Positions 26,838 through 35,684 of a stretch of 64,000 bases of DNA are shown piece by piece. Both the position numbers and the translations under genes were made by a program. Source of the DNA: Pseudomonas alloputida (GTDB lineage Bacteria > Pseudomonadota > Gammaproteobacteria > Pseudomonadales > Pseudomonadaceae). The notes beneath the pieces are model-generated. The model worked only from the letters and a program-made list of their open reading frames with translations. It did no database searches and was not told the origin of the DNA. The DNA lies in contig NZ_CP128540.1 of assembly GCF_021283545.2 (NCBI RefSeq), positions 5,802,501 through 5,866,500 on the forward strand, given 5' to 3'. Position 1 is the stretch's first letter. The number at the start of each line of letters is the position of its first letter.

Positions 26838-27575
26838 TCAAAAGCCGTACTGACGCAGCAGCCGGGCATAGCTGCCATCGGCCTTCATCGCCGCTATCGC
26901 CTGCTCGAAGCGCTCGACGATCCGATCATGCTCCGGGTGCTTCAGGCTGACCAGAATATGCAGGGTGTTCTCCCCCAGCGGCGGATCCACCAGCATCACC
27001 CCATCACGCACGTCCTGCGGCTCACGCTGCAGGTTGTAGCGGGCCACGTACTCGTCTTCCACCGCCAGGCTTACCCGCCCTGCCGCCAACATGCGTACCG
27101 CAGAAGAAAAGTTGCGCACCGGCACTTTGTGCAGACGGGGATCCCCGTCGAATTCCGGTGAATAGGCGTAATCACGCACTACGGCAATGCTATAGGCATA
27201 AAGGTCAGACAGACGCTTGTAGCTAAACGCCTCGCCCTTACGCTGCAGCAGGCGAATACGATTACTCAGGTAGGCGCTGGAGAATTGCCCGATATTGGCG
27301 CGCGAGTCGTTGTACCAGGCATTGATCAGCACGTCGTAGCGCCCTTCACCTACCCCCAGCAACGCACGCGCCCACGGCACCTCTTCATAGCCGCTGGCGT
27401 AGCCGGCACGCGCCAGTGCCGTGGTAACGATGCTGGTCGCAAGGCCACCGCCCGGCATCTTGGCATCGGTGAACGGTGGCCAGCTATCGGCCACCAGGCG
27501 TAGCTTGGCGTGACCCGGGGCAGGTGTTGCCAGCATCGTTGCCAGCAATCCCAGAACACAAAGCAGTGGCCGCAT
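26838..27575 (-). CDS. Periplasmic solute-binding protein (SBP_bac_3), orphan
   Basis: 245 aa. The ATG at 27575 is preceded by AAAGGA at a good distance; a TTG six codons upstream would lack one. Signal peptide MRPLLCVLGLLATMLATPAPGHA, cleaved after AHA-type residues about 23. The mature start KLRLVADSWPPFTD matches family 3 binding proteins for polar amino acids, and YDVLINAWYNDSRA is the inter-lobe region. No permease or ATPase gene is nearby. Such stand-alone proteins may feed a distant ABC transporter or be diverged sensors. Ligand unknown. Convergent with yccS, 18 bp apart. Confidence 0.85.
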   Translation of the reverse strand: MRPLLCVLGLLATMLATPAPGHAKLRLVADSWPPFTDAKMPGGGLATSIVTTALARAGYASGYEEVPWARALLGVGEGRYDVLINAWYNDSRANIGQFSSAYLSNRIRLLQRKGEAFSYKRLSDLYAYSIAVVRDYAYSPEFDGDPRLHKVPVRNFSSAVRMLAAGRVSLAVEDEYVARYNLQREPQDVRDGVMLVDPPLGENTLHILVSLKHPEHDRIVERFEQAIAAMKADGSYARLLRQYGF

Positions 27576-27728
27576 GCTCACGTCCTTTCGCAATGGAGGG
27601 CAACACTGCCAGTGAGATTACACAAAGCGGTTGCCGAGGGCAGCGGCCAATAGTGTCATTTAGCCTCTATTTTGGCCGAAGCACATGCAGCATGCGATGA
27701 TCGAGCCCCATCCAAGGAGTTCGTGCCC

Positions 27729-28181
27729 ATGTCAATCGACTGGATCTGCAAGCACCACGCCGACCTCGGCAAGGAGCAGCTCTATGCCATCTTGCAGCTA
27801 CGCACTGAAGTACTCGTGGTGGAGCAGCGCCACGCCTACCAGGAAGTCGATGGTCAGGACCTGACTGGCGATACCTTGCACCTCATGGCCTGGCAGGAAG
27901 ACAAGCTGGTGGCCTACCTGCGCCTGCTGGATCCGCAGTCACAAGGTGGGGATGTGGTGATCGGACGAGTGGTGACATCACCGCAGGCGCGAGGTTTGCA
28001 GCTCGACGAAAGCTTGCTGCTCAAGGGGCTGGAAGCGGCGGAGCATTGTTGGCCGGGGGTGCCGGTTTATCTGTCGGCTCCGGCGCATTTACAGGCGTTT
28101 TATGCCCGCCATGGGTTTGCGGTGGTGGGCGAGGAGTTTTTGGAGGACGGCATCGCGTCCATTGGAATGCGCAAGGGATGA
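27729..28181 (+). CDS. elaA: ElaA family GNAT N-acetyltransferase
   Basis: 150 aa, family-length. The ATG at 27729 follows CCAAGGAG with a 9-nt gap. ElaA hallmarks: LYAILQLRTEVLVVEQRHAYQEVDGQD in the first third, YLRLLDP in the middle, and the acetyl-CoA-binding stretch IGRVVTSPQARGLQLDESLL. The enzyme should transfer acetyl from acetyl-CoA to an unidentified amine. It is a lone gene, divergent from the solute-binding protein and convergent with the HTH gene. Confidence 0.9.
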   Translation: MSIDWICKHHADLGKEQLYAILQLRTEVLVVEQRHAYQEVDGQDLTGDTLHLMAWQEDKLVAYLRLLDPQSQGGDVVIGRVVTSPQARGLQLDESLLLKGLEAAEHCWPGVPVYLSAPAHLQAFYARHGFAVVGEEFLEDGIASIGMRKG

Positions 28182-28204
28182 GCCCACCCTGTGCGGGCCG
28201 CACA

Positions 28205-28501
28205 TCAGGGGTAACCCAGCACTTCGCGGATCTGCCGCAAGTGACGGATGATCCACTGCTTGTCGATCGCCCCCCAGTCATGAATGCGATAATGCCCGGC
28301 GTGGTTGCGTGCGCCTTCCTGCTGTTCGAACTCGCAGACGATGTCCAGGTCGGCCAGCGCGACGATAGTGTCCTGAGCTGTGCGACGGGGCATGCCGGTG
28401 GCCTCCATCAGGGCGGGCACGCTGGTCGCGGTCTGGCTATCGATCAGCCAGGCCACGTACAGGCGGCGGTAGAAGCTGCTCTTGGTCTTGCTCACTTCCA
28501 T
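28205..28501 (-). CDS. Small winged-helix DNA-binding protein
   Basis: 98 aa. AAGGA lies 8 nt before the ATG at 28501. Residues 10-60 form a helix-turn-helix: FYRRLYVAWLIDSQ, then VPALMEATGMPRRTAQDTI as the recognition helix region, followed by a short wing. The C-terminal 35 residues contain WGAIDKQWIIRHLRQIREVLGYP. It resembles small MarR/FaeA-like winged-helix proteins of pseudomonads with no known target. The gene starts 12 bp after the metallopeptidase stop and is co-transcribed with it. Confidence 0.8.
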   Translation of the reverse strand: MEVSKTKSSFYRRLYVAWLIDSQTATSVPALMEATGMPRRTAQDTIVALADLDIVCEFEQQEGARNHAGHYRIHDWGAIDKQWIIRHLRQIREVLGYP

Positions 28502-28513
28502 GCTGCATGTTCC

Positions 28514-29014
28514 TTAGAGGTTGCCCGGCAGCTCCCGATAGGTCAGGTAGACGCGCAGGTCGAATTCCAGTTGGTGATAGTCCGGCTCCATGTGCTGGCA
28601 GAGCTGGTAGAACGCTTTGTTGTGATCTCGCTCGCGCAGGTGCGCCAACTCGTGCACAACAATCATGCGCAAGAACTGTGGCGCGGCCTCCTTGAACAGC
28701 GAGGCAATGCGGATTTCCTTCTTCGCCTTGAGCTTGCCACCCTGCACCCGCGACACCGCCGTGTTCAAGCCCAGGGCCCGATGCGTCAGATCGAGGCGGC
28801 TGTCGAACAGTACCTTGTCCAGGTTTGGCGCACTTCGCAGGTACTGTTGGCGCAGATCCTGGGCATAGCCATACAGCGCCTTGTCGCTTTGCACGTCATG
28901 GCGGTCAGGGTAACGGCGCTGCAGGTATTCACCCAGGCGGTCGCTGTCGATCATCTGCCGCACCTGCGCCTGCAGGTGCGGGGGGTAGGCTTGCAAGTAA
29001 CGTAGTACGGTCAT
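28514..29014 (-). CDS. YgjP-like (DUF45) zinc metallopeptidase
   Basis: 166 aa from the ATG at 29014; a TTG thirteen codons upstream is possible but neither has a strong ribosome site. The zinc site is in the C-terminal half: VVHELAHLRERDHNKAFYQL, i.e. HExxH followed by a third histidine six residues on, the pattern of the YgjP/WLM-related family. No signal peptide, so cytoplasmic. The role of this family is unknown. It is followed at 12 bp by a small winged-helix gene and preceded at 39 bp by the stop of cfcR on the same strand, so read-through from cfcR is possible. Confidence 0.85.
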   Translation of the reverse strand: MTVLRYLQAYPPHLQAQVRQMIDSDRLGEYLQRRYPDRHDVQSDKALYGYAQDLRQQYLRSAPNLDKVLFDSRLDLTHRALGLNTAVSRVQGGKLKAKKEIRIASLFKEAAPQFLRMIVVHELAHLRERDHNKAFYQLCQHMEPDYHQLEFDLRVYLTYRELPGNL

Positions 29015-29053
29015 GGCGCTGTATTCGGCGTAACGAATGCCGATTCTAGCCAA

Positions 29054-31180
29054 TCACGGCCCTGGCCAGGAGAAAATTGCCGGGAAGCCGCTAGCGTCAG
29101 TCGCGGTCATCGGATAAGCCACCAGGAAACCCTGAACGTATTCGCAACCATTGGCCTTTAGCCAGGCGGCCTGCGCCGGGGTCTCCACACCCTCGGCGAT
29201 CACCGTGATACGGTAGTCGGCGCACAGGCCGATCACGCTGCGAACCAACGCAGCATCTACCGTCGAATCGGGCAGACGTGCCACCAGATGACGGTCAAGC
29301 TTGAGGGTGTCGATAGGCAGGTCGCGCAGCATGCGCAACGAACAGTCACCCGCACCGAAGTCATCCAGGGCCACCCTCACGCCCAGCTCACGCAAGCGGT
29401 GTATCTGTTTGACGGCCGCGTCGATGTTATACATCAGCGACGTTTCCGCCACTTCCACCTCCAACTGCGTCGGGACAAGCTGGTAAAGCTGGATGACCCG
29501 TTGCAGCTCTTCGACCAGGCCAGGCATGACGAACTGCGCGCGGCTCAGGCTGATGCCGAGCACAAGGTCCGGCGGAAACCGGTCGTACCAGGCCTGCCGC
29601 TGGGCGGCCCCCTGGCGGTAGATCCAGCTGGCCAGGCGGTTGATCAGCCGTGCTTCTTCCAGCAACGGGATGAACAGCCCCGGCGGCACATCGCCAACGC
29701 TGGGGTGCTGCCAGCGCAGCAAGGCCTCGAAACCACGCAGGCGGCCATCGTGGAAGGCGACCTGTGGCTGGTACACCAAGGTAAAGTCCTGCTGCTCGAT
29801 GGCCATGCGCACGCTGTCCTCGAGCATCAATCGCGAGCGCGCCCGTCCGTTGAGTTCCTGGTCGTAGAAGCGGTATTGCTGACGCCCCGCTTGCTTGGCT
29901 GCGTACATTGCTGCATCGGCCGAACGCAGCAGGCCTTCGACATTGGCGCCACAGTCCGGGTAGGTGGCAATGCCGATGCTGACCCCAAGGCACACATCGA
30001 GCCCGTCTACCTCATGGCTGATGGAAACACGTTCGAGCAACCGTTCGGCAAAACGCCCGGCCTGCTCCGGGTAGGGCAAGCTGTCAAACAGTGCAGTGAA
30101 CTCATCACCGCCCATACGCGCCAGCAAGGCCTCACTGCCCAGGCAGTCCTTGAGCTGCTCGGCCACCCAGCGCAACACCCGGTCGCCCGCGTCGTGGCCG
30201 AGCGAGTCGTTGATGCGCTTGAAGCCATCCAGGTCCATGTACATCAGCGCCTGCGCCTTGTCAGAGCGCTCGTTGCGCAACAGTGCACCTTCAGCCGCCT
30301 GGTAGAAACCACGGCGGTTGAGCAGGCCGGTTAGCGGGTCAGTAATGGCCTGGTATTCCAGCTGCTGGTGCAAGTTACGCACTGCCGACATGTCCAGCAC
30401 GGTCACCACCATGGCCTGTTGATCGGCCGGCAACGGCGCACAGGACAGCGCCACCGGCACAAGCTCACCGCCTTGGGTACGCAGTTGGGCATCGTGTACG
30501 CGGTAGATCTGCCGCCCCTGGTAGGCCTTGTAGAAGTCCGACTCGCGCCACAGGCTGGTACTGGTCAGTTGCACAACGTCGAGCAATTGGGTGCCCTGCA
30601 GGTGTTGCACCGGTGCCGCCAGCAAACGGGAAATGGCCGGATTGGCAAAACGGATGATGCCATGGGCATCAACCACCAGAATGCCTTCGGCGGCATTTTC
30701 CAGGATGGACGCATTGAAGGCCCTGGCCGTCTCCAGCTCACGACTCAGCTGCTGCAGCATGCGCCGGTTGCGCTGCTGGTCGAGCAGCGCCTGGACCTTG
30801 GGCTTGAGGATTTGTGGGTCGAACGGTTTGAACATGTAGTCCACGGCGCCGCTGGCGTAGCCTTTGAGCACGGCCGCTTCGGACTTTTCGTTGGCGGTGA
30901 GGAAAATGATCGGGGTCAGTCGGGTACGCTGATTGCCGCGCATCAGCCGGGCGACTTCAAAGCCGTCCATTTCCGGCATCTGTACATCCATCAACACCAG
31001 GTCGACTTCGTATTCAAGCAACGCGCTCAAGGCTTCTATCCCAGAGCTTGCCGTCAATACTTGCCAATCCTGCCGGGCCAGCAAGGCCCGCATGCTGATG
31101 AGGTTCTCGGGGTAGTCGTCTACCACCAGAAGAACTGAGCTGCCATCCAGTGGCTGCTGTTGAGGGTAAGCGCCATCCAT
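29054..31180 (-). CDS. cfcR: CfcR-type response regulator: REC-PAS-GGDEF-EAL
   Basis: 708 aa. REC domain 15-130 with phosphoacceptor D65 (LVLMDVQMPEMDG) and K118 (MFKPFDP). PAS domain about 155-265 (NASILENAAEGILVVDAHG). GGDEF about 270-435 with intact G357-G-D-E-F361. EAL about 450-700 with E485-A-L487 and DDFGAGDCSLRML. The RxxD product-inhibition site expected five residues before GGDEF is LGSE here. The layout and position match P. putida CfcR, described as the sole GGDEF/EAL response regulator of KT2440, RpoS-dependent, raising c-di-GMP and biofilm formation in stationary phase. Its histidine kinase is not nearby. The ribosome site before the ATG at 31180 is weak (AGAGAAG). Confidence 0.92.
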   Translation of the reverse strand: MDGAYPQQQPLDGSSVLLVVDDYPENLISMRALLARQDWQVLTASSGIEALSALLEYEVDLVLMDVQMPEMDGFEVARLMRGNQRTRLTPIIFLTANEKSEAAVLKGYASGAVDYMFKPFDPQILKPKVQALLDQQRNRRMLQQLSRELETARAFNASILENAAEGILVVDAHGIIRFANPAISRLLAAPVQHLQGTQLLDVVQLTSTSLWRESDFYKAYQGRQIYRVHDAQLRTQGGELVPVALSCAPLPADQQAMVVTVLDMSAVRNLHQQLEYQAITDPLTGLLNRRGFYQAAEGALLRNERSDKAQALMYMDLDGFKRINDSLGHDAGDRVLRWVAEQLKDCLGSEALLARMGGDEFTALFDSLPYPEQAGRFAERLLERVSISHEVDGLDVCLGVSIGIATYPDCGANVEGLLRSADAAMYAAKQAGRQQYRFYDQELNGRARSRLMLEDSVRMAIEQQDFTLVYQPQVAFHDGRLRGFEALLRWQHPSVGDVPPGLFIPLLEEARLINRLASWIYRQGAAQRQAWYDRFPPDLVLGISLSRAQFVMPGLVEELQRVIQLYQLVPTQLEVEVAETSLMYNIDAAVKQIHRLRELGVRVALDDFGAGDCSLRMLRDLPIDTLKLDRHLVARLPDSTVDAALVRSVIGLCADYRITVIAEGVETPAQAAWLKANGCEYVQGFLVAYPMTATDASGFPAIFSWPGP

Positions 31181-31348
31181 GCTGCTTCTCTGTTATGTGA
31201 CCGACTTCAAAATACGGTTGGATCCATTAGTACTCTAGACCTGAGGCTGCAACACGCAATGCAATCAGAACGCTATCAATGATCAAACTGTACGGTAGCC
31301 GACTAACGGTCGGTCTGCCGGAATTATGTACAGGTTTCCATCTCCCAT

Positions 31349-31376
31349 AAAAAAACCCGCATCGCTGCGGGTTTTT
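31349..31376 (-). terminator. Strong terminator after fba
   Basis: AAAAACCCGC (31351-31360) and GCGGGTTTTT (31367-31376) form a 10-bp stem with loop ATCGCT. On the minus strand a run of seven T follows, and T-runs flank both arms, so it could also work on the plus strand. It is 17 bp past the fba stop. Confidence 0.93.
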
Positions 31377-31392
31377 CAGGGTTACCTGTCGA

Positions 31393-32457
31393 TCAGTTGA
31401 CCTTGGCGGCCAGTTCACCTTTCAGGTAGCGCTGGTACATGCCTTCCAGAGAGATCGGCTTGATCTTCGAGGCATTGCCCGCGGTGCCGAAGGCTTCGTA
31501 ACGCGCGATGCACACGTCGCGCATGGCCTTGATGGTTTCACCGAAGAACTTGCGTGGGTCGAACTCGCTCGGGTTCTGCGCCATCAGACGGCGCATGGCA
31601 CCGGTAGAGGCCAGACGCAGGTCGGTATCGATGTTGACCTTGCGCACGCCGTGCTTGATGCCTTCAACGATTTCTTCAACCGGTACACCGTAGGTTTCTT
31701 TGATGTCGCCGCCGTACTGGTTGATGATCGCCAGCCACTCTTGCGGTACCGAGGACGAACCGTGCATCACCAGGTGGGTGTTGGGGATGCGCTTGTGGAT
31801 TTCCTTGATACGATCGATGGCCAGCACGTCACCGGTTGGTGGCTTGGTGAACTTGTAGGCACCGTGGCTGGTACCGATGGCGATCGCCAGGGCGTCGACC
31901 TGGGTCTTCTTGACGAAGTCGGCGGCTTCTTCCGGGTCGGTCAGCATCTGGCTGTGATCCAGCACGCCTTCGGCGCCGATCCCGTCTTCTTCACCGGCCA
32001 TGCCGGTTTCCAGGGAGCCCAGGCAGCCCAGTTCGCCTTCAACCGAAACGCCGCAGGCGTGAGCCATGGCAACGGTCTGCTGGGTAACGCGGACGTTGTA
32101 CTCGTAGTCGGTCGGGGTCTTGCCGTCTTCACCCAGCGAACCGTCCATCATGACCGAGCTGAAGCCCAGCTGGATCGAGCGCTGGCAGACGTCAGGGCTG
32201 GTACCGTGGTCCTGGTGCATGCACACCGGGATGTGCGGGAACTCTTCGATGGCAGCCAGGATCAGGTGGCGCAGGAATGGCGCACCCGCGTATTTGCGGG
32301 CACCGGCCGAAGCCTGAACGATCACCGGGGAGTCGGTCTTGTCGGCCGCTTCCATGATGGCGCGCATCTGCTCGAGGTTGTTGACGTTGAAAGCTGGTAC
32401 GCCGTAGCCGAACTCGGCGGCGTGGTCCAGCATCTGGCGCATGCTAATGAGTGCCAT
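31393..32457 (-). CDS. fba: Class II fructose-1,6-bisphosphate aldolase
   Basis: 354 aa. The ATG at 32457 ([24 protein letters not shown]) has GGGAGAG upstream; a longer in-frame reading to 32583 is not conserved. Zinc ligands and active-site motifs: [13 protein letters not shown] near residue 85, LEGELG-type [11 protein letters not shown] near 140, GTSHGAYKF near 180, and [10 protein letters not shown] near 215. It splits or forms fructose-1,6-bisphosphate. In pseudomonads, which lack 6-phosphofructokinase, it serves mainly gluconeogenesis and pentose cycling. It lies downstream of tkt, epd and pgk on the same strand. A strong terminator follows. Confidence 0.96.
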   Translation of the reverse strand: MALISMRQMLDHAAEFGYGVPAFNVNNLEQMRAIMEAADKTDSPVIVQASAGARKYAGAPFLRHLILAAIEEFPHIPVCMHQDHGTSPDVCQRSIQLGFSSVMMDGSLGEDGKTPTDYEYNVRVTQQTVAMAHACGVSVEGELGCLGSLETGMAGEEDGIGAEGVLDHSQMLTDPEEAADFVKKTQVDALAIAIGTSHGAYKFTKPPTGDVLAIDRIKEIHKRIPNTHLVMHGSSSVPQEWLAIINQYGGDIKETYGVPVEEIVEGIKHGVRKVNIDTDLRLASTGAMRRLMAQNPSEFDPRKFFGETIKAMRDVCIARYEAFGTAGNASKIKPISLEGMYQRYLKGELAAKVN

Positions 32458-32557
32458 TGTGTATCTCTCTCCCGACAAGCGTCGTTTGTTTCGTGCAAGC
32501 CTGCCGCAGGGGCGGTTGCTGTTCAAGTAGTGTGGGCCACCCTCGCGGCCCGGCCAG

Positions 32558-32887
32558 TCACGGTGCCTTGCAGCCCCGCCCAATCAGATCGTTGGTTGCC
32601 ACCCAGTACACCAGGCCTTCTTCGCCCTTGGTGTGGAAGGCCAGCATGCCATCGCTGTACAGCGCACCCGAGGCACCCGGTTCAGCCTTGAGCCGGTACA
32701 CCTGGTCGCCGCCGCCAAGGCGCACGTCAACCTGGTCACGTTGCGCATCGGCGAAGCGCCAAAGCACCTCAGCCTGGGTGTCGCAGACCCAACGGGTCCA
32801 GTTGTCTGCCGGGGCCGGTTGCGCCGGCTGCAGCAGTGAGCATCCTGCCAGTGTCGCCAGGGCCGTCACGGCCAAAAGCGCTTTCAT
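32558..32887 (-). CDS. mliC: MliC-type lysozyme-inhibitor lipoprotein
   Basis: 109 aa. A lipoprotein signal [16 protein letters not shown] ends with lipobox LAGC, so Cys16 is lipidated. The mature domain has the eight-stranded MliC/PliC pattern: [46 protein letters not shown], and a closing Cys in GRGCKAP that would pair with the first. MliC proteins bind c-type lysozyme at the outer membrane and protect peptidoglycan. It sits between fba (100 bp downstream) and a REP pair, within the carbon-metabolism cluster but functionally unrelated. Confidence 0.85.
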   Translation of the reverse strand: MKALLAVTALATLAGCSLLQPAQPAPADNWTRWVCDTQAEVLWRFADAQRDQVDVRLGGGDQVYRLKAEPGASGALYSDGMLAFHTKGEEGLVYWVATNDLIGRGCKAP

Positions 32888-32904
32888 TCAGTTTCCTCGA
32901 TTTG

Positions 32905-33004
32905 GGGCTGCTGTGCAGCCCTTCTCGGGCTCGCCCGCTCCCACAGGTACAGTGCAGTCTCTGTGGGAGCGGGCGAGCCCGCGAAGGGCCGCACAGCGGC
33001 CCCT
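32905..33004. repeat. REP inverted pair with outer GGGCTGC/GGCCGC hairpins
   Basis: CTCGGGCTCGCCCGCTCCCA and its inverted copy TGTGGGAGCGGGCGAGCCCG face each other, each bordered by a small hairpin (GGGCTGCTGTGCAGCCC and GGGCCGCACAGCGGCCC). Confidence 0.88.
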
Positions 33005-33047
33005 TCTTCAAGACCACAAATCAACGTTCAGGTTGCCTATTACCCGA

Positions 33048-33266
33048 TCAAGGGCAACCCGGCGCCTTGCGCTGGTGGTCTTCGTCGTACTTTTCCAGGC
33101 CTTCCGGGCCCACGCGCTTGCCGATGACCGGCACAGTCTCGGCCTGCCAGTCGGACTGATAGCAACCGCCCTTGTGCGACTGCGCCGGGTCGGCATCCGA
33201 GGCCGGGCTGCCCGCGCAAGCGCTCAGCAGACCGGCCAGCATCATCACAGGCAATTGTTTGACCAC
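33048..33266 (-). CDS. Small lipoprotein of unknown function
   Basis: 72 aa from a GTG at 33266, which has AAAGGGAG 7 nt upstream and gives a compact lipoprotein signal (VKQLPVMMLAGLLSAC, lipobox LSAC). The alternative ATG at 33299 shares its A with the pgk stop (TGATG) and would add eleven residues ([11 protein letters not shown]) ahead of the signal; I prefer the GTG. The mature part is short and polar with two more cysteines (GGCYQSDW and the C-terminal APGCP) that could form a disulfide. It is translationally linked to pgk. No family was recognised. Confidence 0.75.
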   Translation of the reverse strand: MVKQLPVMMLAGLLSACAGSPASDADPAQSHKGGCYQSDWQAETVPVIGKRVGPEGLEKYDEDHQRKAPGCP

Positions 33267-33298
33267 CAGGGCACTCCCTTTGCCAAGCGCCGACGTCA

Positions 33299-34462
33299 TC
33301 AGGCCTTGGCCCGCTCTTCCAGAATTGCCACAGCTGGCAGGACCTTGCCCTCGACGAACTCGAGGAAGGCGCCACCACCGGTAGAAATGTAGGAGATTTC
33401 CTTGCTGACGCCATATTTGTCGATGGCTGCCAGGGTGTCACCGCCACCGGCGATGGAGAACGCGGCGCTGTCGGCGATGGCCTTGGCCAGTACCTTGGTG
33501 CCGTTGCCGAACTGATCGAATTCGAACACGCCAACCGGGCCATTCCAAAGAATGGTTTTCGACGATTTCAGCAGCTCGGCGAAATTGGCCGCGGTTTGCG
33601 GGCCGATGTCCAGGATCATGTCGTCGGCAGCTACGTCGGCAATGGCCTTGACGGTGGCTTCGGCGCTCTCGGCAAACTCCTTGGCAACCACCACGTCGAC
33701 TGGCAGCGGCACGCTGACCTTGGCGGCAATGGCCTTGGCGGTGTCCACCAGGTCAGGCTCGTACAGCGACTTGCCCACCGGGTGGCCGGCAGCGGCCAGG
33801 AAAGTGTTGGCAATACCGCCACCGACGATCAGCTGGTCGCAAACACTGCTGAGGCTGTTCAGCACGTCCAGCTTGGTGGAAACCTTGGAGCCGGCAACGA
33901 TGGCCGCCATTGGCTTGGCCGGGGCTTTCAGGGCCTTGCCCAAGGCATCCAGTTCGGCTGCCAGCAGTGGGCCGGCAGCGGCCACCTTGGCGAACTTGGC
34001 GACGCCATGGGTCGAGCCTTCGGCGCGGTGTGCGGTGCCGAAAGCGTCCATGACGAATACGTCGCACAGGGCTGCGTATTTCTGCGCCAGCTCGTCGGCG
34101 TTCTTTTTCTCGCCCTTGTTGAAGCGCACGTTCTCGAACAGCACCAGTTCACCGGCCTGTACCGCGACACCGTCCAGGTAGTCGGCAACCAGCGGCACGT
34201 CGCGGCCCAGGGCCTTGCTCAGGTAATCGGCGACCGGCTTGAGGCTGTTCTCGGCAGAGAATTCGCCTTCGGTCGGGCGGCCCAAGTGCGAGCAGACCAT
34301 TACCGCTGCGCCCTTCTCCAGGGCCAGCTTGATGGTCGGCAGCGCTGCCAGGATACGCGCATCGCTGGCTACCACACCGTCCTTCACAGGCACGTTGAGG
34401 TCTTCGCGGATCAGTACGCGCTTACCTTGCAGGTCGAGGTCGGTCATCTTCAACACGGTCAT
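33299..34462 (-). CDS. pgk: Phosphoglycerate kinase
   Basis: 387 aa, full length. N-terminal substrate loop [16 protein letters not shown] at residues 14-29, then [29 protein letters not shown], and [15 protein letters not shown]. In the C-terminal nucleotide domain [15 protein letters not shown] and [17 protein letters not shown] are seen, and [16 protein letters not shown] closes the site. It interconverts 1,3-bisphosphoglycerate and 3-phosphoglycerate with ADP/ATP. The stop overlaps an ATG of the small lipoprotein gene; epd ends 12 bp upstream, so epd-pgk are one operon. Confidence 0.97.
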   Translation of the reverse strand: MTVLKMTDLDLQGKRVLIREDLNVPVKDGVVASDARILAALPTIKLALEKGAAVMVCSHLGRPTEGEFSAENSLKPVADYLSKALGRDVPLVADYLDGVAVQAGELVLFENVRFNKGEKKNADELAQKYAALCDVFVMDAFGTAHRAEGSTHGVAKFAKVAAAGPLLAAELDALGKALKAPAKPMAAIVAGSKVSTKLDVLNSLSSVCDQLIVGGGIANTFLAAAGHPVGKSLYEPDLVDTAKAIAAKVSVPLPVDVVVAKEFAESAEATVKAIADVAADDMILDIGPQTAANFAELLKSSKTILWNGPVGVFEFDQFGNGTKVLAKAIADSAAFSIAGGGDTLAAIDKYGVSKEISYISTGGGAFLEFVEGKVLPAVAILEERAKA

Positions 34463-34474
34463 GAATGCAGTCCT

Positions 34475-35533
34475 TCAGGGCTGTTTGGTGCGGGTTGGGT
34501 GAACGACGTGCAGAAAGTGTTCGGCAACGTCGAGCATACGGTTGGCAAAACCCCATTCGTTGTCGAACCAGGCCAGCAGGTTTACCAGGCGGGGGCCGGA
34601 AACACGCGTCTGGCTGGCATCGACGATCGCCGAATGTGGGTCATGGTTGAAATCACAGCTGGCGTGCGGCAGCTCGGTGTAAGCCAGCAAGCCTTTAAGC
34701 GGACCTTCCAGCGCAGCCTCGCGCAGCACTCGGTTGACTTCGGCCGCACTGGTGTCGCGGGCAGTCTGCAGGGTGATGTCCAGGCACGAGACGTTGACGG
34801 TCGGTACACGTACCGCTTTGGCCTGGATTCGCCCGGCAAGTTCCGGAAGCAGGCGCTCGATGCCACGCGCCAGGCCAGTGGACACGGGGATCACCGACTG
34901 GAAGGCCGAACGCGTGCGGCGCAGGTCTTCGTGGTGATAGGCATCGATCACCGGCTGGTCGTTCATCGCCGAGTGGATGGTTGTGATCTGCACATATTCG
35001 ATGCCAAACGCCTGGTCCAGCACACGCAGCAGCGGCACGCCGCAGTTGGTGGTGCACGAGGCGTTGGACACCAGGCGCTCGCTGCCGGTAAGGCAGGCCT
35101 GGTTGATGCCGTAGACAACCGTGGCGTCAACGTCGGCCTCGCTGGCCATGGGCTGCGAGAACAGCACCCTTGGCGCACCGGCTTCGAGGAAACGCTGGCC
35201 ATCGGCACGGGTGTTATAGGCACCGGAACACTCCAGCACCAGGTCGATGCCCAGCGCAGCCCAGTCGATGCCTTCGGGGGTGGCACTGCGCATTACCTTC
35301 ACGCAGTCGCCATTGATGTGCAGACAGTCGCCGTCGACCTTGACCTCGCCGGGAAAACGCCCGTGGGTGGAGTCGAAGCGTGTCAGGTATTCGAGGCTGG
35401 CCTGATCGGCCAGATCGTTCAGCGCGACGATCTCGAAACCGGCCTTTGCCCCCCGCTCGAACAGCGCGCGCAGGACACAGCGGCCGATACGGCCATAACC
35501 GTTGAGTGCAACTTTGTAGGGACGGTGGGGCAT
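34475..35533 (-). CDS. epd: Erythrose-4-phosphate dehydrogenase (GAPDH family)
   Basis: 352 aa from the ATG at 35533; the longer in-frame reading passes through a REP pair and is rejected. NAD-binding NGYGRIGRCVLRALFERG at residues 10-27; catalytic Cys in SNASCTTNCGVPLL near residue 155; C-terminal WFDNEWGFANRMLD. The pgk-neighbouring position and Epd-type sequence (FDSTHGRFPGEV, HSAMNDQPVIDAY) favour erythrose-4-phosphate dehydrogenase, first step to pyridoxal phosphate, over glycolytic GAPDH, though some side activity is likely. The ribosome site is weak. It lies between tkt and pgk, so it shares the pentose-phosphate intermediate pool with transketolase. Confidence 0.9.
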   Translation of the reverse strand: MPHRPYKVALNGYGRIGRCVLRALFERGAKAGFEIVALNDLADQASLEYLTRFDSTHGRFPGEVKVDGDCLHINGDCVKVMRSATPEGIDWAALGIDLVLECSGAYNTRADGQRFLEAGAPRVLFSQPMASEADVDATVVYGINQACLTGSERLVSNASCTTNCGVPLLRVLDQAFGIEYVQITTIHSAMNDQPVIDAYHHEDLRRTRSAFQSVIPVSTGLARGIERLLPELAGRIQAKAVRVPTVNVSCLDITLQTARDTSAAEVNRVLREAALEGPLKGLLAYTELPHASCDFNHDPHSAIVDASQTRVSGPRLVNLLAWFDNEWGFANRMLDVAEHFLHVVHPTRTKQP

Positions 35534-35587
35534 TCGGGGCTCACGAGACAGTTCAATTGTCGTCAGCCTGCGGAATTTGCGGTGTGG

Positions 35588-35656
35588 CATTCGCGGGCAA
35601 GCCCGCTCCCACAGGGTTTCATGCAACCTCTGTGGGAGCGGGCTTGCCCGCGAATG
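35588..35656. repeat. REP inverted pair with perfect 27-bp arms
   Basis: CATTCGCGGGCAAGCCCGCT at 35588 onward and its exact reverse complement ending at 35656; a 15-nt loop separates the arms. It lies between tkt and epd, where it could attenuate read-through. Confidence 0.93.
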
Positions 35657-35684
35657 AAGGCGACACCGCCCGCAGATCTTTAAA

